Part shown: piece after piece, positions 48,927 through 60,055 of the stretch
Position numbering within the stretch: the first letter of the stretch is position 1
Layout: the number at the start of each line of letters is the position of its first letter
The notes under the pieces: model-generated
Database searches by the model: none
Seen by the model: only the letters and a program-made list of their open reading frames with translations
Told to the model about the DNA's origin: nothing
Program-made: the position numbers and the translations under genes
Assembly: GCA_035079385.1 (NCBI GenBank)
Contig: JAVHKY010000038.1
Coordinates: forward strand, 1,860,001-1,924,000
Source of the DNA: Aspidiotus rigidus
Taxonomy: Eukaryota > Arthropoda > Insecta > Hemiptera > Diaspididae
Reading direction: 5' to 3'
DNA: 64,000 nucleotides

Positions 48927-50679
48927 CAGCCGTCAGCCTCGACATAAGAAATGCGTTCAATTCATCCATGGAACATGATATTGGAAGCTCTTGTGGATGC
49001 AGGAGTGCCCGCATACCTGCTCAGCATGATCAGCAGCTATCTTAGCTGTCGTGAAATCCAAGCAGAGACGTCTGCGGGTACAGTAAAGCGCCCTGTTACT
49101 TGTGGGGTGCCGCAGGGGCCGGTCCTTGGGCCGCTTTTGTGTTGCGTCGCATTTAATGGAATCTTTCAGGTGAAGCTGCCACCGGGGGGGTTAAGCTTAT
49201 CTGCTATGCGGATGACACCCTGGTGGTATGCACCCCCGAAACAAGTGTAGCGGTGGAGAGCAGGGTAAACCGGGCCCTAGTATAAGTGACGCGTTGGATC
49301 GAGTCAGCTGGACTCGAACTTGGAGCAAGTAAGACGGAGGCCATTTTATTCACGATCCGTCGGAAGTTCAGTCAACCCCCTTTCGCCTGCGAGGTGTGGA
49401 AATTGAAACCAAGAAGCAAATGAAATACCTGGGTATTTGGTTTGACTCAACGCTGAGCTTCAGGCACCATTTCCTGACGGCGCGGAAAAGGCGGACTGGG
49501 TAGTTAAATACCTAAGCCGCCTGATACCGAACCTAGGAAGATCGAGAGAAGCAAGAAGAAGGATCATGATGAGCACTGTCTTGTCGATCCTCCTATATGG
49601 GGCGCCAGTATGGGCTGACTCCATGAAGATATCATACCGAAGGAGAGAGATGGTAAAGATCCAACGAAGAGCTGCGCTGAGGTGTGTTAGTGCCTACCGC
49701 ATTGTCTCCACGGAGGCTCTTTGTGTATTAAGCACCTTCACCACCAATCGAGCTCCTTGCTGAGGAGAGAGTGGTGGTGTTCAAAGCAAAGAAGAGAACG
49801 ACGACCAACCAAGAAGCTTTACGGGGCTAAGCAGGAGGCCAGACGCACCTTGCTTGTAAAGTGGAAAGCAAGAATTGCGCAGAGCGAGCTGAGTACATGG
49901 ACAACCCGTACGCCAATACGAGACCTTGATGAGAGGATGAACCGACATCATGGTCAGCTGAACTTTCACCTGACGCAGGTGTTAAGCGGCCATGGCTGCT
50001 TCAACAAGTACCTTCACGAGAAGTTAAGGAAAGTTGAGCAGGCAACGTGTTCGCACTGTAACCAAGGGCGGGATGATGGATCACAAAACACCTTACTTGA
50101 GTGTGAGGCGTGGAGGCGTGAGCGGGACGAGCTTAGTCGGCCTCTTCGAGAGATGGGGGTAGATGAAGCGCTCGACCCGAGTAGCCTGGTACCCACCATG
50201 CTAGGTTCCAAAGAAGTATGGAACCAGGTGTCTGCATTTGCGGCCACCATCAGGAGGGGGAAGATGAACTAGGAATGGAATAGGCAAATGCAGAGCCACG
50301 CTATGGCCTACTCAACACCTGTGTACCATCAACATCCAGATCTGCAGGAAGAAGAGGACCAAGATCTTCCCTGAAGATAGAAGGAGATGAAGAAACTCCA
50401 CCAGTGACCTACTATAATGTGTATTGTGGTGGTGTTTGTTGTTGTGTGCGTTCTTATATTTTTGTGCGTGTCAGGGGGCACTGCAGCTTGGCGGTTGCCA
50501 AAGCAACTTGGCAGTTGCCAAGTAGAAGAGGGGGTTCGCAGAGGAGATTCTTCCTTCACTGAAGTTATACCCGAGAGGATCGATTCCGGTGTTGGAGGAA
50601 ACAAAATGAATTGCATATGCAACCCGCACCTATTCCATTATGGAGAACGGGCGGTGTTTGCAAATGTGACACAAACGCG
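48927..50679 (+). pseudogene. 5'-truncated R1-clade LINE with 16 bp target-site duplication
   Basis: The insertion starts inside the RT domain with AVSLDIRNAFNSS (catalytic Asp motif), followed by LEALVDAGVPAYLLSMISSY and the RT signature CGVPQGPVLGPLLC. After a frame change at a run of seven G (about 49184-49190) comes CYADDTLVVCTPE, the RT YADD box. Next are ESAGLELGASKTEAILF and MKYLGIWFDSTLSFRHHF, then the region ending QRRAALRCVSAYRIVSTEAL. The C-terminal part (49721-50272) has HGQLNFHLTQVLSGHGCFNK and a Cys-rich CSHCNQG...LLEC motif, in which the usual His appears replaced by Asn. About 400 bp of 3' UTR follows. The domain order and LTQxLTGHGxF block fit R1-clade elements. Multiple frame breaks make it dead. 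Confidence 0.85.
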
Positions 50680-50790
50680 ATATACAATGGGGGTCAACAT
50701 TTTTCGAAGTTTTTTGCCGGACGGCGCACGGCAAATTTCTAAAAAAAAAAAAAAAACCATTGAATAGGTTCCCCGTTAAAATACAATTGA
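50680..50790. repeat. Dispersed repeat hosting the R1-type insertion (right part)
   Basis: Begins with the right copy of the 16 bp target duplication (50680-50695). It continues TTTTTTGCCGGACGGCGCAC and an A-run, then GGTTCCCCGTTAAAA, parallel to 48690-48765. Confidence 0.65.
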
Positions 50791-50929
50791 AAATTTGATC
50801 TACTCAAGCTTTTTCAAGTTGTGATGATAAGAACGCTCAAATAAACGTATTCAAATACAAGTTATTCGCGGTGAATAATTTGTGTCCTTAAAACGCCCGC
50901 GAGAACAATCACCCATTTTAAGTGCTCGA

Positions 50930-51860
50930 ACTATCCTCGTTTATCCCGATTGAAAGTTTGATGAAACCTTCTCGCCAATTAAAGCCCAGAGATTCAGAGG
51001 ATTCAATTCTCCGATTGATGTCCTCATTAAAACTTTATAAAAGAACCCTCATTATGTCCTCATTTTATCCTCATCACGCCGTCATAGAAGAACCCTCCTG
51101 GTATCCTCATCTCGTCTTCATGGAAGAACCCCCATTGTATTCTCATCACGTCCTCCTACAAGCCCCCCATTGTATCCTCATATCACCTTCCACTTTGAGG
51201 TCATAATTCTTCTACAAAACCACTCAAACTTTTGCACCAATATGTGGGAATAAAACCTCATGATTGCAGCGAAAACAGTGAATCGACACAGAAGTAAATC
51301 GTCCTATAGGAATGCAGTTGAGCTGACTGCTCTCCAACAATTATCATCTCTACACACCCATTTTATCTCATATATAAATAGCACTTGCTTCTTTCTCTGC
51401 GAATACAACTGCAACACTATCAACAAACAGTTTGAGGGAGAAATGAGGACATAAAGAGAATAACAAAGTTGTCCTCCTGATGTCTTCAAAACATCCTCAC
51501 GGGTGAGGACAGTCAACGGGTGTAATGAGGACACAATAAGGACATCACCGTTTTCAATTTGTTTCCTCATTACATCTTCGTAGTATCCTCAATATTGAGA
51601 ACACTTGAAGGTTGAAATGGGAATATAAAGAGGATATCAAAGTCGCTTAATATCCTCACAAAATCCTCATTAGCGAGGAGACTGAACGGGTGTAGTGAGG
51701 ACACAATGAGGATGTCACAGTCTCTAATATGTTTCCCCATTATATCCTCATGATATCCTCAATATTGAGGGTACTTTGACGATAAAATGAGATGTAAAGA
51801 AGATTTGTTTCCTCATTTCACCTTTTAAGTGTCCTCGATATGAAAACACATTGAGGACAT
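50930..51860. repeat. Degenerate TCCTCAT/ATGAGGA repeats
   Basis: The left part (50930-51210) strings together TATCCTCAT, ATGTCCTCAT and AGAAGAACCCTC phrases. The right part (51430-51860) is a tandem repeat of about 170-175 bp (GTTTCCTCATTACATC at 51561 against GTTTCCCCATTATATC at 51731; ATAAAGAGAATAACAAAG at about 51451 against ATAAAGAGGATATCAAAG at about 51625). Both strands carry TCCTCA words, so it is partly palindromic. Confidence 0.65.
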
Positions 51861-52156
51861 AATGAGGGTAACGAAACTATTTTTTGAAATCAAGCATGGT
51901 CTTCAAACCAATTTTGTTGTAATTGTATCCTTGTCGTGAGGACGTAATGAGATTTTATTGACCGAGTTGGTGTTTGTTTTCTTGCAAAACATCTTTTTGA
52001 AAAATGGTACCTAATTTCTCTGTAAACACTCATTCGATTGAATTGAAATCTTTCATTAAATTTGCATTGAAGAAAGTTCAAAATTTTCATTAGTATATAA
52101 GATCAATAATTTTTCTTTAGAATTGATTGAAGCTTCAACAGGTATTACAGAAAAAT

Positions 52157-52222
52157 TAGACGTGCTGGAGGAAAACGGTAAACGGCATCGTGTTCAGCGT
52201 TGAAAGTACTTTAGGAATCAAC
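52157..52222 (+). mobile_element. Remnant related to the CACTA-like foldback element
   Basis: GACGTGCTGGAGGAAAACGG and CGTGTTCAGCGTTGAAAGTA match the right arm of the 13708-14091 element (GACGTGCTAGCAAAAAACGG, CGTGTTCAGCGTTGAAAAGT). Only one arm is recognisable. Confidence 0.55.
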
Positions 52223-52534
52223 TGGAACTGATCATGTTACTGCGAAAAAATTTTTCTTGTTAGACGGTAACGATTAACTTTCACGAATAACCATTGACAA
52301 TATTGTTGAGTAATAAATAAGAATTTTGAAGCAAATACGGATAATAACCACAAGAATTGAAACTGACAAAAATATACTCATAGGAATAAATGATTTATAG
52401 GAATGAGACTATCAATAACGAAATTTCTCATTAGTCGCGTACTAGCTTAGTCCAACTTTTCTGAATCCTTTTTCTTTTTTAAATCATACCTAATATTATA
52501 ATATTGAAAAATACCACAGTTTTCGGCACCTAGG

Positions 52535-55500
52535 CTATGTTCGCGACCAGCCAAATGGACTTATTTTATCATAAAAACGAAAGTCTTCTACAAATGTATC
52601 GCACATTTCTCCACTGATTGAATTGAACCAAAATACTCTTTCTTCGTCTGATACATATTTCAGATCGGTATATGCCATAAAAAGAGGATGTAATGCCATC
52701 AATTCCTAAAAATATCTCGGTTTATTAACTCAAAACGATAAAAAGAATAAAGTATATTAATTAAATAATAAGGTTTCCACTTACAAGGGAGGCCACCTCT
52801 AAAAAATTGAGTTTTTTCAATTTACTACAAATTGTTATAATATTCGATAATTTCTTCGGATAGTATCCAGGAACCCGCAATATTTCGAGCTTTGATAAAG
52901 AAGAAACAATTTCCAGTAGCTGAAAATAAAAGTTGATTACTCCGTAGTACGAGTAAAAGTACATAGTCTAAGATATAACAATCATTAGCAAAAATCTGAG
53001 AAATGCCTATTCCTGGATTAGATAACATTCTTTTAGATATGATCAAGATACTCAACCCAAATTCCTTACTCTGTTCCATTTTATTTTCGGCAATATGTCC
53101 TCCGTCCTCTCCTGGAAAACCCTCATAATTTGCCCCTCTAAAAATCCAATTCGTATCCTCTCTTTCCTACCTCATACAACCCTATAGCCCTATCTAGTGT
53201 ACTTTGGCAAATTATTTCAAAAAATGTTCAACAGAAGACTTCTCTTGTTCCTAGAATCAAACAATTCTCTTCCCCTCTTTCAATGAAATTTCAGAAGAGT
53301 TGATACGTAAGCTATTCTATAAAAGCTAAAAATGTTCATTTGTGGCTTGAAAAGTATTCCTGAATAGCACAAATACATCATGAATAGTCCGTTCATTCTT
53401 AAGATTTCATAGGACAGACGATGAAGCAAACAGACGAACAACTCTTCTTAAAGAAATTAGACGATATTTGTGTAAGTACCTGTAATTGGTATATTTTACA
53501 GATATTTTCCAATCATTGAAAAGTTATTTAATATAAGCTTACTGTTTCTTTAAAGATGAACTTCGAAACTTTCATCAAGCTTGAACGATATAAACTGTAA
53601 CCGTGGATCAAAAAAATTAAATTGCTCTCCCAATTCTGGAGCCGCAAAAGAGAGGAGGTACTTTTTCTCCGGGCTCGAGATTTCCAGGTTGCCTGGTTTC
53701 ATACAAAAATTAGGAAACGGGAGAAGTTAATTTCAATAAAAATTCAATTATGGATCACCGTAACATTTTCAACTACATTTAGTCCAAAACAGGAGGGGAT
53801 TACAGAGAACGATTTCAAGGTGGGTCGCTAATAGCAGAAAGAATTTCCCCCGGTCTCATTTGGCTCCTGGCGACCCTTCTCTATTTTTCAAAATTCAGAT
53901 AAGATTGACAATTAATTTTAATACCTATAAAAATAAACCTACACTTACTTTGTTGTGAGATATAGATTCCGTTAATTTCAAGTACTTCAAATATGAAGGG
54001 TTAGAAAGTTCGATTATTAATTCTTCAGTAAATTCGTATTTTGCAATTTCCAGGTAATCTAATTCTACAAAAAATTTCAAAGATCCAATAAGTACAATAC
54101 TAAGTTGATTTAGTCAAATCAAACTCAAAACGAACTTACTTTGAAGGACTGCGATAGACACCCCATCTACCCCCGGCCCTTTGAATCCCCACGGCGTAAC
54201 ATCGCAACTCCAATCATTGGAATAATCTAATATCAAGGTCTTCAAGTTTCGCTGGAAAGCAAGGGAAAATTAAAATGAGAGCATTTTACAAAATGCATTT
54301 ACACAATAAAACATTTTTTAAAATTTCTATTCAATTATAAAGTCATTGAAATGCAAGTACTCCTTGAAATTGTGCCAATATTTATCTTTGTCATTGAATT
54401 CATACCATCCACTATGTATCATAATAATAATACACTTAATTATGAAATACAAATAATGGGATCCATTTTTGTTCAACTAAGCGGATAGACAATCTGGGTC
54501 CTTGTACGTCTATTAAAAGTAGGTAATAATATTGAAAAATATCAACTAATTCATTATCTTATTAGAACAACAATAAGAATTACCAAATTTTTGAATATTT
54601 TCTGCAAAATAGGGTCTGAAGCTCCATAAAGCCTTAAGTGCTCTATATTTGGTCCACGCTCTAAAATGTAAGCCAAGAGCTCATCATTCAATTTATTACA
54701 ACTGCTTAAGCTTACTATATTTGCATTAAACTCTAGAGGTTTCACAAGAGGAAGGGATTCGATTGAAAATACACACGTCAATTCCAAATCATGAATCTTG
54801 GATACACGGATCAGAAATTTCAAAATTTCCTCGCAATTAAAGATTATGGTTTGGGTTTCGATTTCATTAGCTGCTTGAGTAATGGAAAACTTGTTAATTC
54901 TTGTACAATTTTGCAAAATGTGGAATAATAATTCTTTGGCACATGAACATTCGTCTATATGTAGAGCAATTGATACCAAATTCTTATGGACACTGAAAAA
55001 TTGTAATATTTCATTCTCCCAACCTTTCAACGTGAGAAAGTGCATGGAATGAAGCTGTGTACTAAGTAACATGAAACTGCAAGCAGAAAAGAATCATCTC
55101 TTAAATTTGTCTATCAAACCAAATCGAGACAATGTACCATTAAGTAAACTGGAATACAGTAAGTAGATACCTTGAATTGCCTTTTACTTCATCTGCAAGG
55201 AACTCAAGCGTCCTCGAGTGGCTTGAGTAGTTATTTAAAAGGGAATATGTAGACTCAACTAATGATTCCTGGGCATATGATTCCTGGACATATTTTGCGA
55301 CATTAGTTCCTCCAAAATTAAAATACACATCTTCAAAGTAAAATTCTTTAAGGCAGGGAAAAACGATGAAAATTTTGTGCAGTATTTCTGCTCTAATAGT
55401 TCCATTTAAGAAACGTAGATCAAAAGTACGTAACTGAGTATGTTCAATTTTCTGTTCTTCAAAAAAATCAAGAACATGCATAAATGCCAACTGTGTATTA

Positions 55501-56422
55501 GAATTATAAGAGTACCGGTCATTGATTTCCATGGAGAAGGTCTTCAGATTATTTGCGTACAGAAATATTGATTTGAACGTTTTTTTGTTAATATCACAGT
55601 TGAAGAATCTAAGATCAACAATTTTGCCACCACGTTTCTGCCAAATAAAGTTGTTTTCTTTGAAATGATCAGCAATATTTCTGCCGCATTCCTGCCAAAT
55701 AATAATACTCTCTTCAATATGATTGGGATAGGAAAAATCATGAAATTCTAGATTCATTATTCGATTATCATTTGCTCTCTGTAGAATTTCAGAAATATGA
55801 GCAAGTTTACAGCCGTTCTTGAAAACAATTTTCTCATTTTTGGTAATTGATGGAAATGAACAGTAGTGGTTCCATAACACGCAGACCAGTCTGACGTTTT
55901 TACGGTCTTTCAGATTTAGGCTGGAGAATATTTGGACGAGAATCTACAGCAATAAGAAAACACGGTATTAGTTTCTGTTGGTTCTTCTTACAGTTTGGAG
56001 CTAAGTACCAACTTTGAATTTTTACCTCAGGAGACAGTTTAGAAATATAAGAATATTGATCCGATTGCAATCTGTTCACTTCATTCTCTTGACGCGAGAT
56101 CAATTCTGATTGTAATGGTGGTAATGTGGAACTGGGATTTTTACAGAATAAAGTAATTAAGCTCACTAGAGTTACATTTACATCAGGAACTTCGCACTAC
56201 ACTATTGCCCAAGTTACTCGAGTAAGTCAGGTCAATTAAAGTTAGGAACTCATATCTTAAATTCCAGAATTTGATGCTATACCTACATACGTACCTACAA
56301 ATATGTCCCACTCCCAAGTGAGTTAATAATAAACAATACTATTATACCTACAGAATAATAAAATTCGAAAGTATCTAACGCAGGTTGAGAAACTTAAATA
56401 CTCACGTTGGAAAATCGTTCAT
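52535..56422 (-). CDS. F-box/leucine-rich-repeat protein, eight exons
   Basis: Exons (minus strand): 56422-56406, 56131-56026, 55943-55171, 55076-54584, 54251-54140, 54064-53949, 52919-52785, 52705-52535. All introns are GT-AG (for example AAC|GTGAGT, GAG|GTAAAA, CAA|GTAAGT at the 54140 end). Reading phases join without a stop to TAG at 52535-52537, giving about 640 residues. Residues ~38-71 form an F-box: LSPEILVQIFSSLNLKDRKN followed by VRLVCVLWNHYC. This is the Skp1-binding module of SCF ubiquitin ligases. The rest contains irregular LRR-like segments (LRTFDLRFLNG, ANIVSLSSCNKL, LEHLRLYG-type, KLDYLEIAKYEF, SKLEILRVPGYYP, KLKKLNFLEVASL), expected to bind a substrate. Residues and splice sites are seen; ligase function is inferred from the family. 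The 1 kb intron 53948-52920 could hide a further exon. The first 17-nt exon is supported by donor, ATG and phase only. Confidence 0.85.
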
Positions 56423-56719
56423 TTTCAGTTCTATCGTTCAGTCCGCCACAAATGTTCTTATGCAGTGATTTTGCGCTTCCAAAAATTAGAAATAATGTAG
56501 TGTGGGTTCAATTAGGTACTATATAAAATACTTTCATAAGTTTTTTACTAATAATACTCTTTCAAGGAGAATATTTGGTGCCCTTTGAAAGTTAAGAATA
56601 AATTAGCTAAAGAAACAGAGTTATCGCAACGTTCAATATTATGTCATTGGGCTTGTTTGATCATTCAAACGTGCCTGCATCCATATCACTTGACTCTTGA
56701 AACACAGTGTGATGCCTAA

Positions 56720-56727
56720 TGACGTCA
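56720..56727. promoter_or_regulatory. CRE-like palindrome upstream of the F-box/LRR gene
   Basis: TGACGTCA, followed by GATC, lies about 300 bp upstream of the proposed ATG. It matches the CREB/ATF consensus and also the repeat clusters at 0.8 and 6.6-9.2 kb. The promoter role is conjecture from position. Confidence 0.25.
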
Positions 56728-56819
56728 GATCTACCTACGCTGCTCGCTGTAGCTGCAGTTAGCAGTTTCCCTTTCCCCGAGTTCCAAACAGATTTTACAC
56801 GCAAATTTTTGTAAGAAAA

Positions 56820-57085
56820 AATAATTGGGTTTATTTTATTTATTTATTTATTTATTCATTCATTCATTATTTTTGTTTATTTCTTCTGTTTTATCTATTT
56901 CATAAAATTTATTATTTTTTCTTTTTATTCTCAAAGTTTTTAGTCAAGAATTTTAGGTTTCAAGTTCTATTTTGTTCATGTTTTTTTTTCTTCCTTTCTT
57001 TCGAAGTTTTATTTCTTTATTTATTTTTCTTCTTTTCTTTTTCTCTCTCTTTTGATGTTTGTATTGCTTTTTTTTTTTTTTTTTC
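56820..57085. repeat. T-rich low-complexity tract with (TTTA)n/(TTCA)n
   Basis: Contains TTTATTTATTTATTTATT, ATTCATTCATTC and long pyrimidine runs (T-run at about 57067-57084). It separates the intact F-box/LRR gene from its decayed paralogue. Confidence 0.8.
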
Positions 57086-57408
57086 CTTTTTGTGTCCTTT
57101 GCGGAGTGTCGTGAAGCGACCATTAGACTGCTTTACCACTTGTAGACAAGACTATGGTTTTATATGCCATTTGAGTAGTAAAGCAGCCAACGATTTCAGA
57201 CTGAAGATTATTTTCAATTGAATAAATTTCTGTTGTCTTGTTCATTATCTTCTTTTTTTTTTTAAATGGTAGGTAAACAGTAAATTTTTAAGGATTCTGG
57301 AAACTAGTTTTATCAAATAAAACTGGTTGCATCAAACTTTACTCTAAAGTACTTTCATTACCTATTTTTCTATTTTCCAGAAATACTTGGAGATCAATCA
57401 TAAATCAG

Positions 57409-58614
57409 CTAATTATAGATAGGGAAGAAGTTCTTCACATTTTGATTGCTGATATAGACCACAGGTGCAGTTGTGAGGGAGACTTGAGACATGGAAAGTT
57501 GTTTGATTATTATTAAAAAGTACAAATATATTAATAGCTTTTTCACGATCCAGATACTTGTTGCTGAAAAACAATAAACGTTTACAAACGATAAACAAAA
57601 ATTTTTCAAGTGAATAACTGAACAAACAATATTATTAAATTTAGGTCTTCACTCACGAGAGAGGCCACTTCTAGAAATTTGAGGTTTTTCAGTTTACTAG
57701 AAAGTTTATAATAATCTTTGCTAGGTATCCAGGAATCCGCAATATTTCAAGAGCTGATAAACGTGAAATAATATCACGTAGCTGAAAGTTGAAATTAATT
57801 ACTAGTAGGTACTTAGGTATGCTTGAAACTAGATTTCGAGTAAGCTACGTATATGTGTATGTAGTTCAAGCTTTGCGGGGTCAGGAAATTTGTTCGAGCG
57901 AAAATTGACCGACAAAAAAAGAAACACCAAAAATTGACCGAGAGAAAAAACTGACTTGAGAAAAGTCAAGGTCACATCATTCACACGATTTCCTTACGTC
58001 CTCTCTTGTCTTGATGGTTCTCGTCCTTTTTTTTTTTTGTCATCTTTTTGTTCAGGACTTTGAGTTCTTTCACTCGGTAACGGCATCGAAGGCCGAAATT
58101 GTCATGATGCAGTTTCAGAGTGGGCACCAATGACTACAAATGCGATCGAAATGTGGTACAACGACCACGGCTTCTATGGGGTGTCACGTACAATCTGACG
58201 TATTGGGATCAGTTTTGATCGTGTTTCAACATTTGTAACCTGATTCCAAAAATTCAAGCCTTTAAAACGAACCTATTTTGAATAACCTCGATAGAAACCT
58301 TGGTAGATACAATAATGAAACTAAGATGGATTTGGTTTACACAAGGTATTTGACATAAAGTATCTAACGCAAGTCACTCAAATGAGACCATTTACAAACT
58401 GAAAAGGTCACAAAGTTAATTTCTTAAATTTCATGAGGAGTATGTCTCAAGTGATTCGGGAATGGTTTAAATGTATAGAGAATAAGCGATGAGACAAAGT
58501 TTGGAAATACTTGATGTAGGTCAAGTTTATATTATTATACTTATCCGAAACACTGTTGGTATTCAGATTCACTTTCAATACTGTCATCAAATCTGCAACA
58601 TATGTTCGTGTAGT
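57409..58614 (-). pseudogene. Decayed paralogue of the F-box/LRR gene
   Basis: Pieces match exons of the gene at 52.5-56.4 kb in the same order and orientation. 57785-57650 matches exon 7 (LSALEILRIPGYL against LSKLEILRVPGYY), but an internal deletion shifts the frame to a stop. About 58300-58255 matches the end of exon 5 (GTTTCTATCGAGGTTATTCA against GTGTCTATCGCAGTCCTTCA). About 58610-58540 matches the first-exon region (CACTACACGAACATATG against CACTGCATAAGAACATTTG), with the ATG altered. 57570-57415 may be a divergent last exon. The F-box and main LRR exons are missing. It ends exactly where the young Penelope-like element begins. Confidence 0.65.
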
Positions 58615-59998
58615 GAATTAATTCGGTTCTCTAAAATATGACCAGAAACATCTAACGACGACATACTCAACGATTAAAACGTACGGAGTAATTTGAATAG
58701 AGCCACAGAAATGAAAATACACCGGAGCGCTTTCGATTAAAAAACCATTGTCAACGGGGACGTGAAAGCAACTGAACCAACTCCGGCCGGCAACAAGAAC
58801 TACCGAGGAGGACATGACTGAACTAGCGAGTCATCACAATGTGAATCATACTCGTAAACTAATTCAATCAAACCCTGATCAGGTATGTACCTGTTGAGCA
58901 CATTTAGGTTATCGTTATTCAGATGGCGAATAATTTCGATGTGTTCTAGCGCGGTACGTTTGAAAGCCGAGGACTCTCCATGGAGGAGGGACTCAGATCC
59001 CTCTATGAAACCATGGCCAGTGGTAATAAGATGGTCCGCAAATGCCGAATCACCCAATTTCTTCTTTTCCCACGCCTTCCTATGCTCATCTATTCTAATT
59101 TTGAGCTGACGTCCAGTCTCACCTATATAGATTCCATTACAATCATTACACTCAATTTTGTAAACCCCGCTTCTTTCGACCAGTGAAATGGGGTCCTTTA
59201 ACTTAACGATCAAGCTTTTTACAGTGTTAAGATTGTAAAACACTGGCCGAAACCCAAATGGGCGGAGGACACGACCTAATTGGAAAGAAAATTTCCCCAA
59301 AAACGGAAGCCTAATCCAACGTTTCCTACTATCTGACGCTGGATTACGGGGGAGGGAGGTAGTGGAATCAAGGCATTTCCGAGTCAATTTCCTATGGACC
59401 ATCAAGTCAATATCCAAGCTGATCTCGTTCACTCTGGCCAAGTACTTTACAGTCGAAAGCTCCTGTTGAAAAGCAAGCTGACCTAATGGAATACTCGTCA
59501 ACCGGTGGATAATAACTATTAAAACCGGCATATTTGTGAGCAACAGGGCAGAAAGATCTGCCGTGGACAGTAATATCGGTCGAGGTATCTTTTCTATATA
59601 TGGCGAATTCGTGGGCACCTTCTCTATTAAAGATAGTAAGATCCAAAAAATTTATAGATGAACCGCCTACTTCCAACGTGAATTTGATGGATGGGTATAA
59701 ACTGTTAAGATACCTGAGAAACTCCAAAAGGAGATCCCGTTGACCGGTCCACAAACACAACACATCGTCGACGTACCTGTGCCAATAATGTATATGACCC
59801 AAAAACCCCTGACCAGAGGAAAAGAGATCAAGCTCAAATTTAGACATGAAAACTTCCGAAATGAGGGAACCCAGAGGAGACCCAATAGGGATACCTACCT
59901 CCTCAGGAAATTCGAAAAATTTGCCATCAAATTTACAAAAGTTGGGAGACCAACAAATATTGAGTAAATTAAAAAATTCTGTCAACTCTTCGTGACAG
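58615..59998 (-). pseudogene. Young Penelope-like element, inverted 5'-truncated copy
   Basis: This copy is the reverse complement of about 61290-62670, nearly identical (a handful of substitutions, e.g. LGDSAF against LCDSAF). On the minus strand it carries the RT palm (SLISEVFMSKFELD, HYWHRYVDDVLCLW, INFLDLTIFNREG), then a frame change near 59500. The complete endonuclease follows: GVYKIECNDCNGIYIGETGR with the CxxC pair typical of PLEs, IDEHRKAW, TTGHGF, and LEHIEIIRHLNNDNLNVLN. It then ends in the pseudo-LTR. Transcription sense starts at the centre (59998) and runs outward. The N-terminal third is absent. Confidence 0.9.
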
Positions 59999-60055
59999 TA
60001 TGTCGTCGTTAGATGTTTCTGGTCATATTTTAGAGAATCGAATTAATTCTATTAA
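59999..60055 (+). repeat. Left pseudo-LTR remnant of the Penelope-like element
   Basis: TATGTCGTCGTTAGATGTTT through CGAATTAATTCTATT repeats the sequence at 62618-62675 in direct orientation, with a few differences. It contains the ORF start codon. Direct pseudo-LTRs are a known PLE feature. Confidence 0.8.

Noticed and set aside
56026..56166. Start of the F-box/LRR protein at 56166 without an upstream exon
   Set aside because: The codon at 56166 is GTG, and no in-frame ATG exists before the F-box in this exon. An acceptor at 56132 (TCCCAG) joins in phase to ATG at 56422 with a consensus donor, which fits better.
58885..59186. Plus-strand frames opposite the inverted Penelope copy
   Set aside because: They are the antisense of the endonuclease domain and recur identically opposite the other copy.
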